Source: Actinomadura chibensis NBRC 106107
GTDB lineage: Bacteria; Actinomycetota; Actinomycetes; Streptosporangiales; Streptosporangiaceae
Assembly (NCBI RefSeq): GCF_001552135.1
Contig: NZ_BCQP01000051.1
Span: forward strand, 1-64,000
Length of the DNA: 64,000 bases
Direction of reading: 5' to 3'
A program made the translations under genes and the position numbers. Numbering within the stretch: the first letter of the stretch is position 1; every line of letters begins with the position of its first letter. Below are positions 26,320-34,995 of this stretch, piece after piece. Under the pieces are notes generated by a model. That model did no database searches, had not been told where the DNA came from, and was given only the letters and a program-made list of their open reading frames with translations.

Positions 26320-27666
26320 ATGCCCGGAGCGCAGGCCGCGCCGACCGATGCGAACCGCTCCGCGGGCGTCCGCGAATGGCTGGCCGACCGGGCCCGCGCC
26401 ATTCGCTGCTCGGTGACCCGCGTCCCTTTCGCCGAGTTGGACGCATGGGGATTCGACCCCGGCACCGGGAATCTCGTGCACGACAGCGGGCGCTTCTTCG
26501 CGGTGGCGGGCGTCCGGGTGGACGACGACGGCGGGCGCCGCGCGGCGCAGCCGATCCTGAACCAGCCGGAGATCGGCATCCTCGGGCTCCTGACCAGGGA
26601 GTCCGGTGGCGTCCGGCGGTATCTCGTGCAGGCGAAGATGGAGCCGGGCAATATCAACACGCTGCAACTCGCGCCGACCGTCCAGGCGACCCGCAGCAAC
26701 TACACGCGCGTCCACGGCGGCCGGAAGACGCGTTATCTTGAGCATTTCCGAGGCGCCGGGCGGGGCCGTCCCGTGGTCGACGTCCTGCAGTCCGAACAGG
26801 GCTCGTGGTTCCTGCGGAAACGGAACCGGAACATCGTCGTCGAGGCGGCAGGGGACATACCCGAGCACCCCGATTTCCGGTGGATGACGCGCGCGGAGAT
26901 CAATGAACTGCTGACCCTGGACAACGTCGTCGGAATGGACATCCGGACGGTCCTTTCGTGCCTTCCGGGTGACGCGGCCGAGATCGTTCCGCGCGACGAA
27001 TTCACCGCCGCGCTGCGCCGTTCCCACGACCGCGCGGCGGCGCCGTCCGGCCGGGCGGAACTGCTGAGCTGGTTCACCGAGGCGCGCAGCGCCTGCGACT
27101 GGCGGGTGGAGGCCGTCCCGCTGAAGGACGTCCCCGGCTGGACGACCGGCCCCGACGAGGTGGCGGCGGACGGCGGCGGCCCCTTCCGGATCATCGGCGC
27201 GCGGGTCGTGGCCGGGAGCCGGGAGGTCACCGCGTGGTCGCAGCCGCTGCTCGAACCGCTCGGCGTCGGCATGTCGGCGTTCCTCGCCCGCCCGATCGGC
27301 GGGGTGCTGCACCTGCTGGCGCGGGCCCGGCCGCAGGCGGGGCTGCCCGACCTCGTGGAGATCGGGCCGACCGTCCAGTTGCCGGCGGACGGCGAGCCCG
27401 GCCGCACCGCCCCGTTCGCCGCCGAGGCGCGGACCGAGGACCCGGCGCGGGTGCGGTTCGACACCGTCCTGTCCGAGGAGGGCGGGCGCTTCTACCACGC
27501 GCGGTCGCGGTACCGGGTGATCGACGTGGGCGCCGACTTCCCGCTCGACGTGCCGCCGGACTTCCGCTGGGTGACCGTCCGGCAGCTCATGGACCTGGTC
27601 GAGCACAAGCACTACCTCAACATCGAGGCGCGCACCCTGCTCGCCTGCGTCCACAGCCTCCGCTAG
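26320..27666 (+). CDS. dTDP-4-keto-6-deoxyglucose 2,3-dehydratase
   Basis: A 448-residue protein made of two homologous halves, as in TylX3, EryBVI and KijB-type 2,3-dehydratases. Each half carries the family motif: QAKMEPGNINTLQLAPTVQ in the first, and LARARPQAGLPDLVEIGPTVQ in the second. It removes water across C-2/C-3 to start 2-deoxygenation; the 3-ketoreductase at 11405 should complete it. I chose the ATG at 26320, 8 nt after AAGGAG, rather than in-frame starts upstream that precede the SD. The gene runs convergent to a GntR gene 10 nt away, which marks the likely cluster edge. Confidence 0.93.
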   Translation: MPGAQAAPTDANRSAGVREWLADRARAIRCSVTRVPFAELDAWGFDPGTGNLVHDSGRFFAVAGVRVDDDGGRRAAQPILNQPEIGILGLLTRESGGVRRYLVQAKMEPGNINTLQLAPTVQATRSNYTRVHGGRKTRYLEHFRGAGRGRPVVDVLQSEQGSWFLRKRNRNIVVEAAGDIPEHPDFRWMTRAEINELLTLDNVVGMDIRTVLSCLPGDAAEIVPRDEFTAALRRSHDRAAAPSGRAELLSWFTEARSACDWRVEAVPLKDVPGWTTGPDEVAADGGGPFRIIGARVVAGSREVTAWSQPLLEPLGVGMSAFLARPIGGVLHLLARARPQAGLPDLVEIGPTVQLPADGEPGRTAPFAAEARTEDPARVRFDTVLSEEGGRFYHARSRYRVIDVGADFPLDVPPDFRWVTVRQLMDLVEHKHYLNIEARTLLACVHSLR

Positions 27667-27676
27667 GACGGCCGGA

Positions 27677-28378
27677 TCAGGAGGCGGGCTCGCCCGTCTT
27701 GTGGTCGTGGATCAGGCGCATCGCCGTGTCACGGTCGTGCCGGGCCACGGCCTCCACCAGATCGGTGTGCAGCCGGTGGCGCTCGTGCAGGTACGGGGGC
27801 AGCGGCCGGACGCCGTCCGGCAGGACGCGCAGCGTGTGCCCCTCGATGAGGTCCAGCAGGTTGGCGTACAGGGAGCGGAGCAGGATGTGCGGGCTGACCG
27901 CCGCGATCCGCGCGTGCAGCCGCCAGTTGGCGCGGGTGAAAGCGGTGGCGTCCGCGGCGTCGGCGGCGGCGCCCATCTCGGCGAGGATCGCGCGCATGTC
28001 CGCGACGTCGGCGGGGGAGGCGTGCCAGAGGGCGTCCTCGATGAGGAGCGGGTCGAGCGCGTCGCGGATGCGGATGGCCTCGGCGACCGACGTGCTGTCG
28101 GCGTCCAGGGACAGCATCGAGTTGCCGAGCCGCACCATCGGCGACTGCTCGGCGGCGAACAGCCCGCCGCCGGGGCCGGGCCGGACCGACACGAGCCCGC
28201 GCGCCTGGAGCAGCCGCAGCGCCTCGTTGAACGTGCTGACCGAGACCCCGCACAGCGCGCGCAGCTCGTTCTTCGTGCCGAGGCGCGCCCCGGGCTCGGC
28301 GGACCGGGCGAGGCCGGCGACGCGCTCCGCGGCCAGCTCCGCCCGCCCGGCGGCGGGGGCCTGGGGTTCAGCGGGCAC
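27677..28378 (-). CDS. GntR-family regulator, FadR subfamily (FCD domain)
   Basis: A 233-residue regulator. The N-terminal winged helix has LGTKNELRALCGVSVSTFNEALRLLQARGLVSVRPGPGGGLF, and the all-helical C-terminal FCD domain has the metal/ligand His residues in ANWRLHARIAA and HRLHTDLVEAV. The GTG at 28378 has a properly spaced GGGAGG; the GTG at 28387 would overlap the SD. It is divergent from an FAH-family hydrolase, and two matching TAAT-N11-ATTAG sites lie between them. It probably represses that gene and itself, with the hydrolase substrate or a related carboxylic acid as ligand. Confidence 0.9.
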   Translation of the reverse strand: MPAEPQAPAAGRAELAAERVAGLARSAEPGARLGTKNELRALCGVSVSTFNEALRLLQARGLVSVRPGPGGGLFAAEQSPMVRLGNSMLSLDADSTSVAEAIRIRDALDPLLIEDALWHASPADVADMRAILAEMGAAADAADATAFTRANWRLHARIAAVSPHILLRSLYANLLDLIEGHTLRVLPDGVRPLPPYLHERHRLHTDLVEAVARHDRDTAMRLIHDHKTGEPAS

Positions 28379-28394
28379 GGAGTCCACCTCCCTT

Positions 28395-28414
28395 TAATTC
28401 AGCATGGACATTAG
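28395..28414. promoter_or_regulatory. Putative GntR operator 1 (TAAT-N11-ATTAG)
   Basis: A dyad of 20 bp just upstream of the GntR SD. The same arms and spacing recur at 28462-28481, 67 bp away. Confidence 0.55.
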
Positions 28415-28461
28415 CAGGGGCCCGGCTTGACGTCCCGTCTCACCTGCGGGCATTATCGCCC

Positions 28462-28481
28462 TAATCATCATGACGAATTAG
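28462..28481. promoter_or_regulatory. Putative GntR operator 2 (TAAT-N11-ATTAG)
   Basis: It matches operator 1 in arms and spacing and abuts the AGGAGG of the FAH-family gene, where bound repressor would block initiation. Confidence 0.55.
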
Positions 28482-28489
28482 GAGGACGG

Positions 28490-29329
28490 GTGCGCGTCGG
28501 CAACCTCGCGGGTCGCTCGGTCGTGATCGTCGAAGAGCGCGCGGTGGACGTGGAGACGGCGAGCGGCGGCCGGTTCGGCCCCGATCCGCAGGCCGTCTAC
28601 CAGGACTGGGACGCGTTCCGCGCCTGGGCGGCCACCGTCTCGGGGGAGGCGGGCGCCGCCTTCGACCAGGCGGACCTCGGCGCCCCGGTGCCCGAGCCGC
28701 GCCAGGTCTTCGCGATCGGCCTCAACTACCGCGACCACGCGGCCGAGTCGGGCTTCGACGTCCCGGACGGCCTGCCCCCGGTGTTCACCAAGTTCGCGAC
28801 GAGCATCACCGGCCCGGTCACCGAGGTGGCCCTGCCGCCCGGCGGCAACACCGACTGGGAGGTCGAGCTGGTCGCGGTCATCGGACGGCGGGCGCGCGAC
28901 GTCCCGGCGGCGGACGCGTGGGACCACATCGCGGGCCTGACCGTCGGCCAGGACATCTCCGAGCGGGTGTCCCAGCTCGCCGGGCCCGCGCCGCAGTTCA
29001 GCCTCGGCAAGTCGTTCCCCGGCTTCGCGCCGACCGGGCCGTGGGTCGTCACGCCGGACGAGTTCGCCGACCCCGACGACCTCGCGCTCGGCTCGGCGAT
29101 CAACGGCGAGGACGTGCAGAAGGCCCGCACCCGGGAGCTGATCTTCTCCGTCCCGCTGCTGGTCGAGCGGCTGTCGGCGGTGCTGCCGCTGCTGCCCGGC
29201 GACCTCGTGTTCACCGGGACGCCCGCCGGGGTCGGCCTCGGCCGCTCCCCGCAGCGCTGGCTCGCGCCGGGCGACGAACTGGTCAGCCACGTCGAGGGCA
29301 TCGGCGAGCTGCGCCAGCGCTTCGTCTGA
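28490..29329 (+). CDS. Fumarylacetoacetate hydrolase family protein
   Basis: A 279-residue FAH-fold enzyme. GLNYRDHAAESG opens the catalytic domain; PPVFTKFATSITGP, DWEVELVAVIG (metal-ligand Glu), VGQDISER and FTGTPAGVG are the conserved blocks around the divalent metal and active site. The family hydrolyses or decarboxylates/isomerises 2,4-diketo or oxo-dienoate acids in aromatic and sugar-acid breakdown; the substrate cannot be read here. The GTG at 28490 follows AGGAGG at the right spacing, so the longer in-frame extension is dropped. It stands alone, controlled by the divergent GntR. Confidence 0.88.
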   Translation: MRVGNLAGRSVVIVEERAVDVETASGGRFGPDPQAVYQDWDAFRAWAATVSGEAGAAFDQADLGAPVPEPRQVFAIGLNYRDHAAESGFDVPDGLPPVFTKFATSITGPVTEVALPPGGNTDWEVELVAVIGRRARDVPAADAWDHIAGLTVGQDISERVSQLAGPAPQFSLGKSFPGFAPTGPWVVTPDEFADPDDLALGSAINGEDVQKARTRELIFSVPLLVERLSAVLPLLPGDLVFTGTPAGVGLGRSPQRWLAPGDELVSHVEGIGELRQRFV

Positions 29330-29403
29330 GCCGGGGACGGGCGGCCGCCCGAATGCCGGACACTTCGGGCGATTCGGAAGCCGCTCGTTCTAGGCTGTGC
29401 GCC

Positions 29404-31050
29404 GTGACGGCAGAGCGGGTGGTGATCGACGGGCGCTTCGAGCTGCGCGGACGGCTCGGCAGCGGGGGCATGGGCACCGTGTGGCGCGCCTTCGACCTCG
29501 CGCTGGAGCGCGAGGTCGCCCTGAAGGAGGTGCGCCTCGCCGACGCCGAGCCGTCCCACCAGGACCCGGGCGTCGCGGCGATGATGCGCGAGCGCGTCAT
29601 GCGGGAGGCGCGGGCCCTCGCCCGCCTCGACCACCCCAACGTGGTGACCATCCACCACATCGTGGACTCGCCGGACATGCCGCACCCGTGGCTGGTGATG
29701 GAGCTCGTCCGGGGGTCGTCGCTGCAGGACAGGCTCGCGTCCGGGCCGCTCACGCCCGGCGAGGGCGCCGTCGTCGGACGCGGGATCCTCGGCGCGCTGC
29801 GGGCCGCGCACGCGGCCGGGATCTGCCACCGCGACGTCAAGCCCGCGAACGTCCTGATGCGGACGGACGGCACGCCCGTCCTCACCGACTTCGGCATCGC
29901 GGTGCTGGAGGAGGCGTCCCGCGTCACCGCGACCGGCGGGCTCGTCGGCTCGCCGGAGTACATCGCGCCCGAGCGGCTGCACGGGACCGAGGGCGACCCC
30001 GCCTCCGACCTCTGGTCGCTCGGCCTGCTGCTGTACGTGGCGGTGGAGGGGCACAACCCGCTGCGCCGCCCGACCGCCGCCGCGACGCTCGCCGCCGTCA
30101 TGACGGCGGCGATCCCGCCGCCGCAGCGCGCCGGGCGGCTCGCGCCGGTTCTCCAGGCGCTGCTGGTACGGGAACCGGCGGCGCGTCCTCCGGCGCAGCA
30201 GCTCGATCAGATGCTCGCCCAGGCCGCCGACGCCGTCACCACCGCGCCGGGCCCGGCGTTCCCGCCGCCGCCCGCCTTTCCCGCGCCGCCGCCGCCCGGC
30301 CCCGGCACCCACCCGAACGCCGCGCCGCCGCACGCCTCCCTGCCCCACGCCGCTCTGCCGTACTCCACCACGGGCGGGATGCGGCGACCGCGCCGCGACG
30401 GGGGGCGGTGGCTGGTCGGGATCGCCGCCGGGATCGCGCTGTCGGCCGTCGTGGCGCTCATCGCGACGCTGGTCGTCGTCGTCCCGAAGATCATGGACGC
30501 GAGCCGCGGCTCGGCGGCGGGCCCCGGCGGCCGGACGGCGGCGACGCCGACGACGACCGCGCGGGGAAGCGGGGGCGGCGGCGGAACGCGGGTCACGACG
30601 CTGCTGACGCCCGCCGCGATCCGCGACGTGATCAAGAAGTTCGAGGCGGCGTCGGGCAGCACGAAGTTCGCCGAGTTCTCCGTCTACCCGGACCGGGCGT
30701 CCGCCGACGCGCCCGTCGCCGGGCGCCGCTCCGCCTTCGACAACTACATCTACGAGAAGGGCGCGGACGCGGCGGTGCGGAGCCGTCCGAGCGTCGCCAT
30801 CACGACCGGCGACGCCAAGGTCGACCTCAAGACCTTCAACTGGGAGGCGCTGCCGTCCCTGCTGAACCGCGCCGCCCGCACGCTGAAGGTGCCGAAGCCG
30901 ACCAACCGGTACGTCATCGTGCGCGCCGCCTGGACGTTCAACGGCGACGCCCCCACCATGCTCGTCTACCTCACCGACGACTACGGCGGCGGCTACCTCG
31001 CCGTGAACCTGAAGGGGAAGGTCATCAGCACCGTCCCCGCCAACTCCTGA
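29404..31050 (+). CDS. Membrane Ser/Thr protein kinase, PknB-like
   Basis: A 548-residue kinase. The kinase domain (about 10-270) has GSGGMGTVW, Lys41 in VALKEV, HRDVKPANVL (Asp144), DFGIAVLEEA and SPEYIAPERL. A Pro/Ala-rich linker precedes one transmembrane helix (LVGIAAGIALSAVVALIATL, near 340-360) and an extracellular domain of about 180 residues of unknown fold. A TAGGCT -10-like hexamer 7 bp before the GTG suggests a leaderless transcript. It runs convergent to the DUF1257 gene 9 nt away and is the left border of the kinase-rich region around the Hsp70 operon. Targets unknown. Confidence 0.92.
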   Translation: MTAERVVIDGRFELRGRLGSGGMGTVWRAFDLALEREVALKEVRLADAEPSHQDPGVAAMMRERVMREARALARLDHPNVVTIHHIVDSPDMPHPWLVMELVRGSSLQDRLASGPLTPGEGAVVGRGILGALRAAHAAGICHRDVKPANVLMRTDGTPVLTDFGIAVLEEASRVTATGGLVGSPEYIAPERLHGTEGDPASDLWSLGLLLYVAVEGHNPLRRPTAAATLAAVMTAAIPPPQRAGRLAPVLQALLVREPAARPPAQQLDQMLAQAADAVTTAPGPAFPPPPAFPAPPPPGPGTHPNAAPPHASLPHAALPYSTTGGMRRPRRDGGRWLVGIAAGIALSAVVALIATLVVVVPKIMDASRGSAAGPGGRTAATPTTTARGSGGGGGTRVTTLLTPAAIRDVIKKFEAASGSTKFAEFSVYPDRASADAPVAGRRSAFDNYIYEKGADAAVRSRPSVAITTGDAKVDLKTFNWEALPSLLNRAARTLKVPKPTNRYVIVRAAWTFNGDAPTMLVYLTDDYGGGYLAVNLKGKVISTVPANS

Positions 31051-31059
31051 CCGGGCGGG

Positions 31060-31467
31060 CTACCCCACCCGGCGCAGGACGAGCCGGACGGTCCCGTCCC
31101 GTTCCGTGGCCTCCTCGGCGAGGTGGAAGCCCTGGTCGGCGAGCGTCCGGGACGTCACGTGGTAGGCGTGCCTGGCGGTGACCCGCCCGACCCATCGCTC
31201 GTCGTACTTCCGCCGGTCGAACTGGCTGATCGTCGCGGTGAAGTGCCCGTCCGGGCCGCGCCGGAAGCCGATGTCGTTGGACAGGCGGCCGATGTGCCGC
31301 CGCCGGACGATCACGTGCGCGGCCTCCGCGCGCCGGTCGCCCCGGTAGCCGTACAGCGGCCGCGGCTCGTCGTGGACCTCGACGTCGCCGAACCCGACGT
31401 CGGCGAGCGCGGCGCGCAGCGCCTCGACGTCGGTGATGCGCGTGGCCATCGTGGTGAAGTGGGACAT
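31060..31467 (-). CDS. DUF1257 family protein (Ycf35-like)
   Basis: A 135-residue soluble protein opening MSHFTTMATRITDVEALRAAL, the typical DUF1257 start, with YGYRGDRRAEAAHVIVRR and a later NDIGFRR segment. Function is unknown; the family is conserved in cyanobacteria and algal plastids as Ycf35 and commonly travels with a Ycf46-like AAA+ ATPase and DUF2997, as here. SD GAGGAGG precedes the ATG. Last gene of the eight-gene operon, 14 nt after the AAA+ gene. It may be a substrate, adaptor or subunit for that ATPase (inference). Confidence 0.85.
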   Translation of the reverse strand: MSHFTTMATRITDVEALRAALADVGFGDVEVHDEPRPLYGYRGDRRAEAAHVIVRRRHIGRLSNDIGFRRGPDGHFTATISQFDRRKYDERWVGRVTARHAYHVTSRTLADQGFHLAEEATERDGTVRLVLRRVG

Positions 31468-31481
31468 GCCGTCCTTCCTCC

Positions 31482-33050
31482 TCAGGGATTGAGCGGGTCG
31501 AGGGGCTCCAGCGGGACGACGAACCGCCGCTCCGCCTCGACCGCCTCGGCGAACGACGCGGACTGCGCGCGGCCCTCGCGGAGCCAGCCGCGCAGCGCGG
31601 CGATCGTCTCCCGCTGGGACACCGACAGCGGCACCTGCCGGTCGAGCGCGGCGACGACGTCGTCGGTGCGGAACTCGCGGTCCTGGTTGAAGCCGACGTA
31701 CATCGCGTCCACGATGGCCTGCTCGATCTCCGCGCCGACGTAGCCCTCGGCGCGCCTCGCCATCAGGGGGACGTCGTAGTCGCTCGGCAGCCGGTTGCGT
31801 TTGCGCAGGTGGACGGCCAGGATCTCGGCGCGCTCCTCGGGCGTCGGCAGGTCCAGGAAGAAGATCTCGTCGAACCGCCCCTTGCGCAGCACCTCCGGCG
31901 GCAGGCTGCCGACGTCGTTGGCGGTGCCGACGACGAAGCACGGCGTGGTCTTCTCCTGCATCCAGGTGAGGATCGTCCCGAAGACGCGGGTGCTGGTGCC
32001 GGAGTCGCCGCCGCCGTGCGCGAGCGCCTTCTCCATCTCGTCGATCCACACCACGCACGGCGCGACCGTCTCGGCGAGGCGCAGCGCCTGCCGGGTCCGC
32101 TCCTCCGCCTCCCCGACGAGCGAGCCGAACAGGGCGCCGACGTCGAGCCGCAGCAGCGGCAGCCGCCACAGCCCGCCGATCATCTTCGCGGTCAGGCTCT
32201 TGCCGGTGCCGGGGATGCCGATCAGCGCGATGCCCTTCGGCGCGGGCAGCCCGTAGTCGCGCGCCTCCTGCGTGAACGCGCGCTCGCGGAGCCGCAGCCA
32301 CTCCTTCAGGACGTCGAGGCCGCCCACGTCGTCCGGCGTCTCGTGGACGGGGTGGAACTCCAGCGCCTCGCTCGCCCGGATGACCTCCTTCTTCTCCCGG
32401 ACGACGGCCTCGATGTGCCGGTCGTCCAGCGCGTTGTCCCGGACGATCGCCTTGGCGTACGCGCGGCGCGCCTGCGCGGCCGTCATCCCGAGCGCGGCCT
32501 GCCCGAGCTTCTCCTGCCCCGCCCGCGTCAGGTCGACCTTGACGCCGGGCGTCTTCGTCAGCGCGGTCAGGACCTCGTCGAGCTGCCCGGCGTCGGGCAG
32601 CGGCAGTTCCAGGACGACGGCCTCGTCCCTCAGCTCCTCGGGGACGACCCGCGTCGGCGCCGTCACGATCACCGACTTGCGGGTGTAGCGGAGGCGCTGC
32701 ACCGCGCTGCGCAGCTTCCGCTTCACCTGCGTGTTCGTCCAGCAGTCGTGGAAGTCCTTGAGGACGAACGTCACGTCGCCGTCCATCTTCTCCACCTGCT
32801 CGATGACGGTGAGCGGGTCCCGCGCCGCCGGAAGCGCCCCGGACGAGTTGGACGAGCCGGACGAGCCCGATGTCAGGGCCTCGAAGCCGTCCGCGACGTC
32901 CCAGGCGAGGCACGGGCGGCCGCCGCGCGCGCACACGTCGGCGACGGCGCGCAGCGCCCGCTCCTCCTCCACGGTGACGACCACGACCAGCGTGTACCTG
33001 GCGCGCAGGAAGAGGTCGAGCTCCGCGTCGAATCCCGTGCCGCCGTTCAT
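31482..33050 (-). CDS. AAA+ ATPase, Ycf46-like
   Basis: A 522-residue protein with one AAA module in the C-terminal half: Walker A GIPGTGKSLTAKM near 280, Walker B CVVWIDEMEKAL near 333, sensor 1 in GTANDVGSLP and the arginine-finger region RKGRFDE. The N-terminal 200 residues look like a second, degenerate P-loop-type fold (TLVVVVTVEEERAL, VTFVLKDFHD, SVIVTAPT), as in Ycf46. The ATG at 33050 comes 4 nt after the WD40 stop with AAGGGG upstream; a GTG at 33068 is possible. It is probably a remodelling ATPase of the operon's complex. Confidence 0.9.
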   Translation of the reverse strand: MNGGTGFDAELDLFLRARYTLVVVVTVEEERALRAVADVCARGGRPCLAWDVADGFEALTSGSSGSSNSSGALPAARDPLTVIEQVEKMDGDVTFVLKDFHDCWTNTQVKRKLRSAVQRLRYTRKSVIVTAPTRVVPEELRDEAVVLELPLPDAGQLDEVLTALTKTPGVKVDLTRAGQEKLGQAALGMTAAQARRAYAKAIVRDNALDDRHIEAVVREKKEVIRASEALEFHPVHETPDDVGGLDVLKEWLRLRERAFTQEARDYGLPAPKGIALIGIPGTGKSLTAKMIGGLWRLPLLRLDVGALFGSLVGEAEERTRQALRLAETVAPCVVWIDEMEKALAHGGGDSGTSTRVFGTILTWMQEKTTPCFVVGTANDVGSLPPEVLRKGRFDEIFFLDLPTPEERAEILAVHLRKRNRLPSDYDVPLMARRAEGYVGAEIEQAIVDAMYVGFNQDREFRTDDVVAALDRQVPLSVSQRETIAALRGWLREGRAQSASFAEAVEAERRFVVPLEPLDPLNP

Positions 33051-33054
33051 CCGG

Positions 33055-34995
33055 CTAGCCCCTTTCACGGTCGATCTCGATGTCGGCGGGCCCGGCCGCC
33101 GCGCTCTCGTCGGCCAGCTCCACGTCGTGGCGGTGCCGCCACTCGGCGAGCGCGGCGACCAACCGCGCCCAGGCGCGCTCGTCCGGCGACCGGTCCCGGC
33201 ACGCCTCGACCAGGCGCGTCGCGGCGGACGGGGCGAGCCGCGCCGCCGGGACGCGGCACGCGTCGGCCAGGTCCGGGTGCCAGAGCTTCCACAGCCGCAG
33301 CCCGCCCCGCGCGTCGCCGCCCGCCAGCAGCCCGCCGTCGGGCGACACCGCGAGGCAGGTCACGCGGGCGCCGGGCTCGGCGCGGACGGCGAGCGGCGCG
33401 CCGTCCGGCAGCCGCCACAGCCGGACCGTCCCGTCCTGGCCGCCGCTCGCGAGGATCCGGCCGTCCGGGGTGACGGCGAGGTGCGTCACCCGGCCCTCGT
33501 GCCCGGTCAGCTCGCCCGCCGCCGCGCCGTCCGGCAGCCGCCACAGGCGCACCGTCCCGTCCTTGCCCGCGCTGGCGAGCAGCCCGCCGTCCGGTGCGAC
33601 CGCGAGGGCGGTCACGCGTCCGGAATGGCCGAACGCCGTGCCGGTCTGCTCGCCGTCCGACAACCGCCACAGCCGGATGTCGCCCCTGTCGTCGCCGCTC
33701 GCGAGGAGCGTCCCGTCCGGGGTGGCGGCGACGCAGCGGACCGGGGCGGGATGGCCGTGCAGGGGGGCGACCGCCGACTCGCCGGTGTCCAGGTCGTAGA
33801 CGCGGATGGCGCCGCTCCATTCGGCGCTGACGGCGCGGCCGTTCACCAGGGCGACCGCGTCGTGGTCGTTCGCGCTCCCGCGCCGGGCGGCCCACCGCTC
33901 GCTCCAGGCCGGGCCGTAGGCCCGCAGCCACGCGCCCGCGGCGAGCAGTAGCCCGCCGTCCGGAGTCGCGAGCAGCGTGCTGGACTTCGCGGTGTGCCCC
34001 GGGACGGGCAGCGTCGTGACCGGGTCGCCGGACGGCAGCCGCCACACGGTCACCCGGTCCATGCAGCCCGCCGCCAGCCGGGTCCCGCCCGGGAGGATCG
34101 CGAGGTCGAACCAGTTGCCGTGGACGAGGGCCTCGATGTGGTCGCCCGACGGCAGGTCCCAGAGCCGGACGCCGTCGCCCTTGCCCGCGCTGACGAGCAT
34201 CCCGCCGTCCGGGGTCACGGCGAGCCGCTCGACCCGCCCCGGGTAGCCGTCGAGGACCGTCGGCGCGTCGGCGAACCCCTTCTCCGGCTCCCCGAAGCAC
34301 TGCCCGGCGAGGGCGGTGAGCCTGCGGTAGCCGGGCCGCTCCGCCGCGTCCGGGGGCCGCCACCGCTGCTCGGCGAGGATGCGGAGCATCCACGCCGCCC
34401 ACGGCGCGGGCGCCTCCTGCGCCAGCCGCCACAGCCCCGGCCACCGCCGCTTCGCGGTCAGCGTCTCGACCGCCGCCTCCCACTCCCGCGCCGACACGGC
34501 GGCGAGCCGCTCCGCGCCGCGCGCCTCGACGACCGCGTCCACCCACTCGACCCGCGCCGACGCGCGGGCCCGGTCGGCGAGGCGGGCGCGGAGCCCGTCG
34601 TCGGCGGCGGCGTGGGCGGCGGCCAGCATGGACCCGTCGAAGTCCAGCTCGGCGTAGCCGCGGTAGTCGCCGGTCATGAACAGCAGCAGCGCCTGGCTCG
34701 CCGGGTCCGAGTGCCGGTAGCCCGCCGCGCGGACCAGCGTCGCGAGCCGGTCGTCGCCGTCGGCGATCATGACATCGCAGACGGCGTCGACGCACGTGCG
34801 GTCGGCCAGGCCGGTGAGCGCCCGCTCGGCGACGGCGGCGGTGCGCCGGTCCGGCCCGGACGCGAGCGCGAGCGCCAGCGCCCGGACCGCCCCCGGCGAC
34901 CGGTCGGCGGCCAGCCGCCGCGCCGCCCGGCGCCGCCCCCACCGCCCGGCCCCGGCCAGCCTGGCGGCCAGGCCGTCCAGCTCGTCGTCCGTCAT
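33055..34995 (-). CDS. WD40-repeat protein with N-terminal helical domain (paralogue 1)
   Basis: A 646-residue soluble protein. The first 250 or so residues are helical and repeat-like (AAVAERALTGLADRTCVDAVCDVM), comparable to HEAT-type adaptors. Residues about 270-590 form seven or eight WD40 blades with signatures such as VRLWDLPSG, IRLWRLSDG and two successive VRLWRLPDG. The C-terminus VAALAEWRHRHDVELADE is shared with paralogue 2. No catalytic motif is visible; a scaffolding or target-recognition role is likely. It overlaps the upstream paralogue by ATGA and the downstream AAA+ gene follows after 4 nt. Confidence 0.88.
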   Translation of the reverse strand: MTDDELDGLAARLAGAGRWGRRRAARRLAADRSPGAVRALALALASGPDRRTAAVAERALTGLADRTCVDAVCDVMIADGDDRLATLVRAAGYRHSDPASQALLLFMTGDYRGYAELDFDGSMLAAAHAAADDGLRARLADRARASARVEWVDAVVEARGAERLAAVSAREWEAAVETLTAKRRWPGLWRLAQEAPAPWAAWMLRILAEQRWRPPDAAERPGYRRLTALAGQCFGEPEKGFADAPTVLDGYPGRVERLAVTPDGGMLVSAGKGDGVRLWDLPSGDHIEALVHGNWFDLAILPGGTRLAAGCMDRVTVWRLPSGDPVTTLPVPGHTAKSSTLLATPDGGLLLAAGAWLRAYGPAWSERWAARRGSANDHDAVALVNGRAVSAEWSGAIRVYDLDTGESAVAPLHGHPAPVRCVAATPDGTLLASGDDRGDIRLWRLSDGEQTGTAFGHSGRVTALAVAPDGGLLASAGKDGTVRLWRLPDGAAAGELTGHEGRVTHLAVTPDGRILASGGQDGTVRLWRLPDGAPLAVRAEPGARVTCLAVSPDGGLLAGGDARGGLRLWKLWHPDLADACRVPAARLAPSAATRLVEACRDRSPDERAWARLVAALAEWRHRHDVELADESAAAGPADIEIDRERG

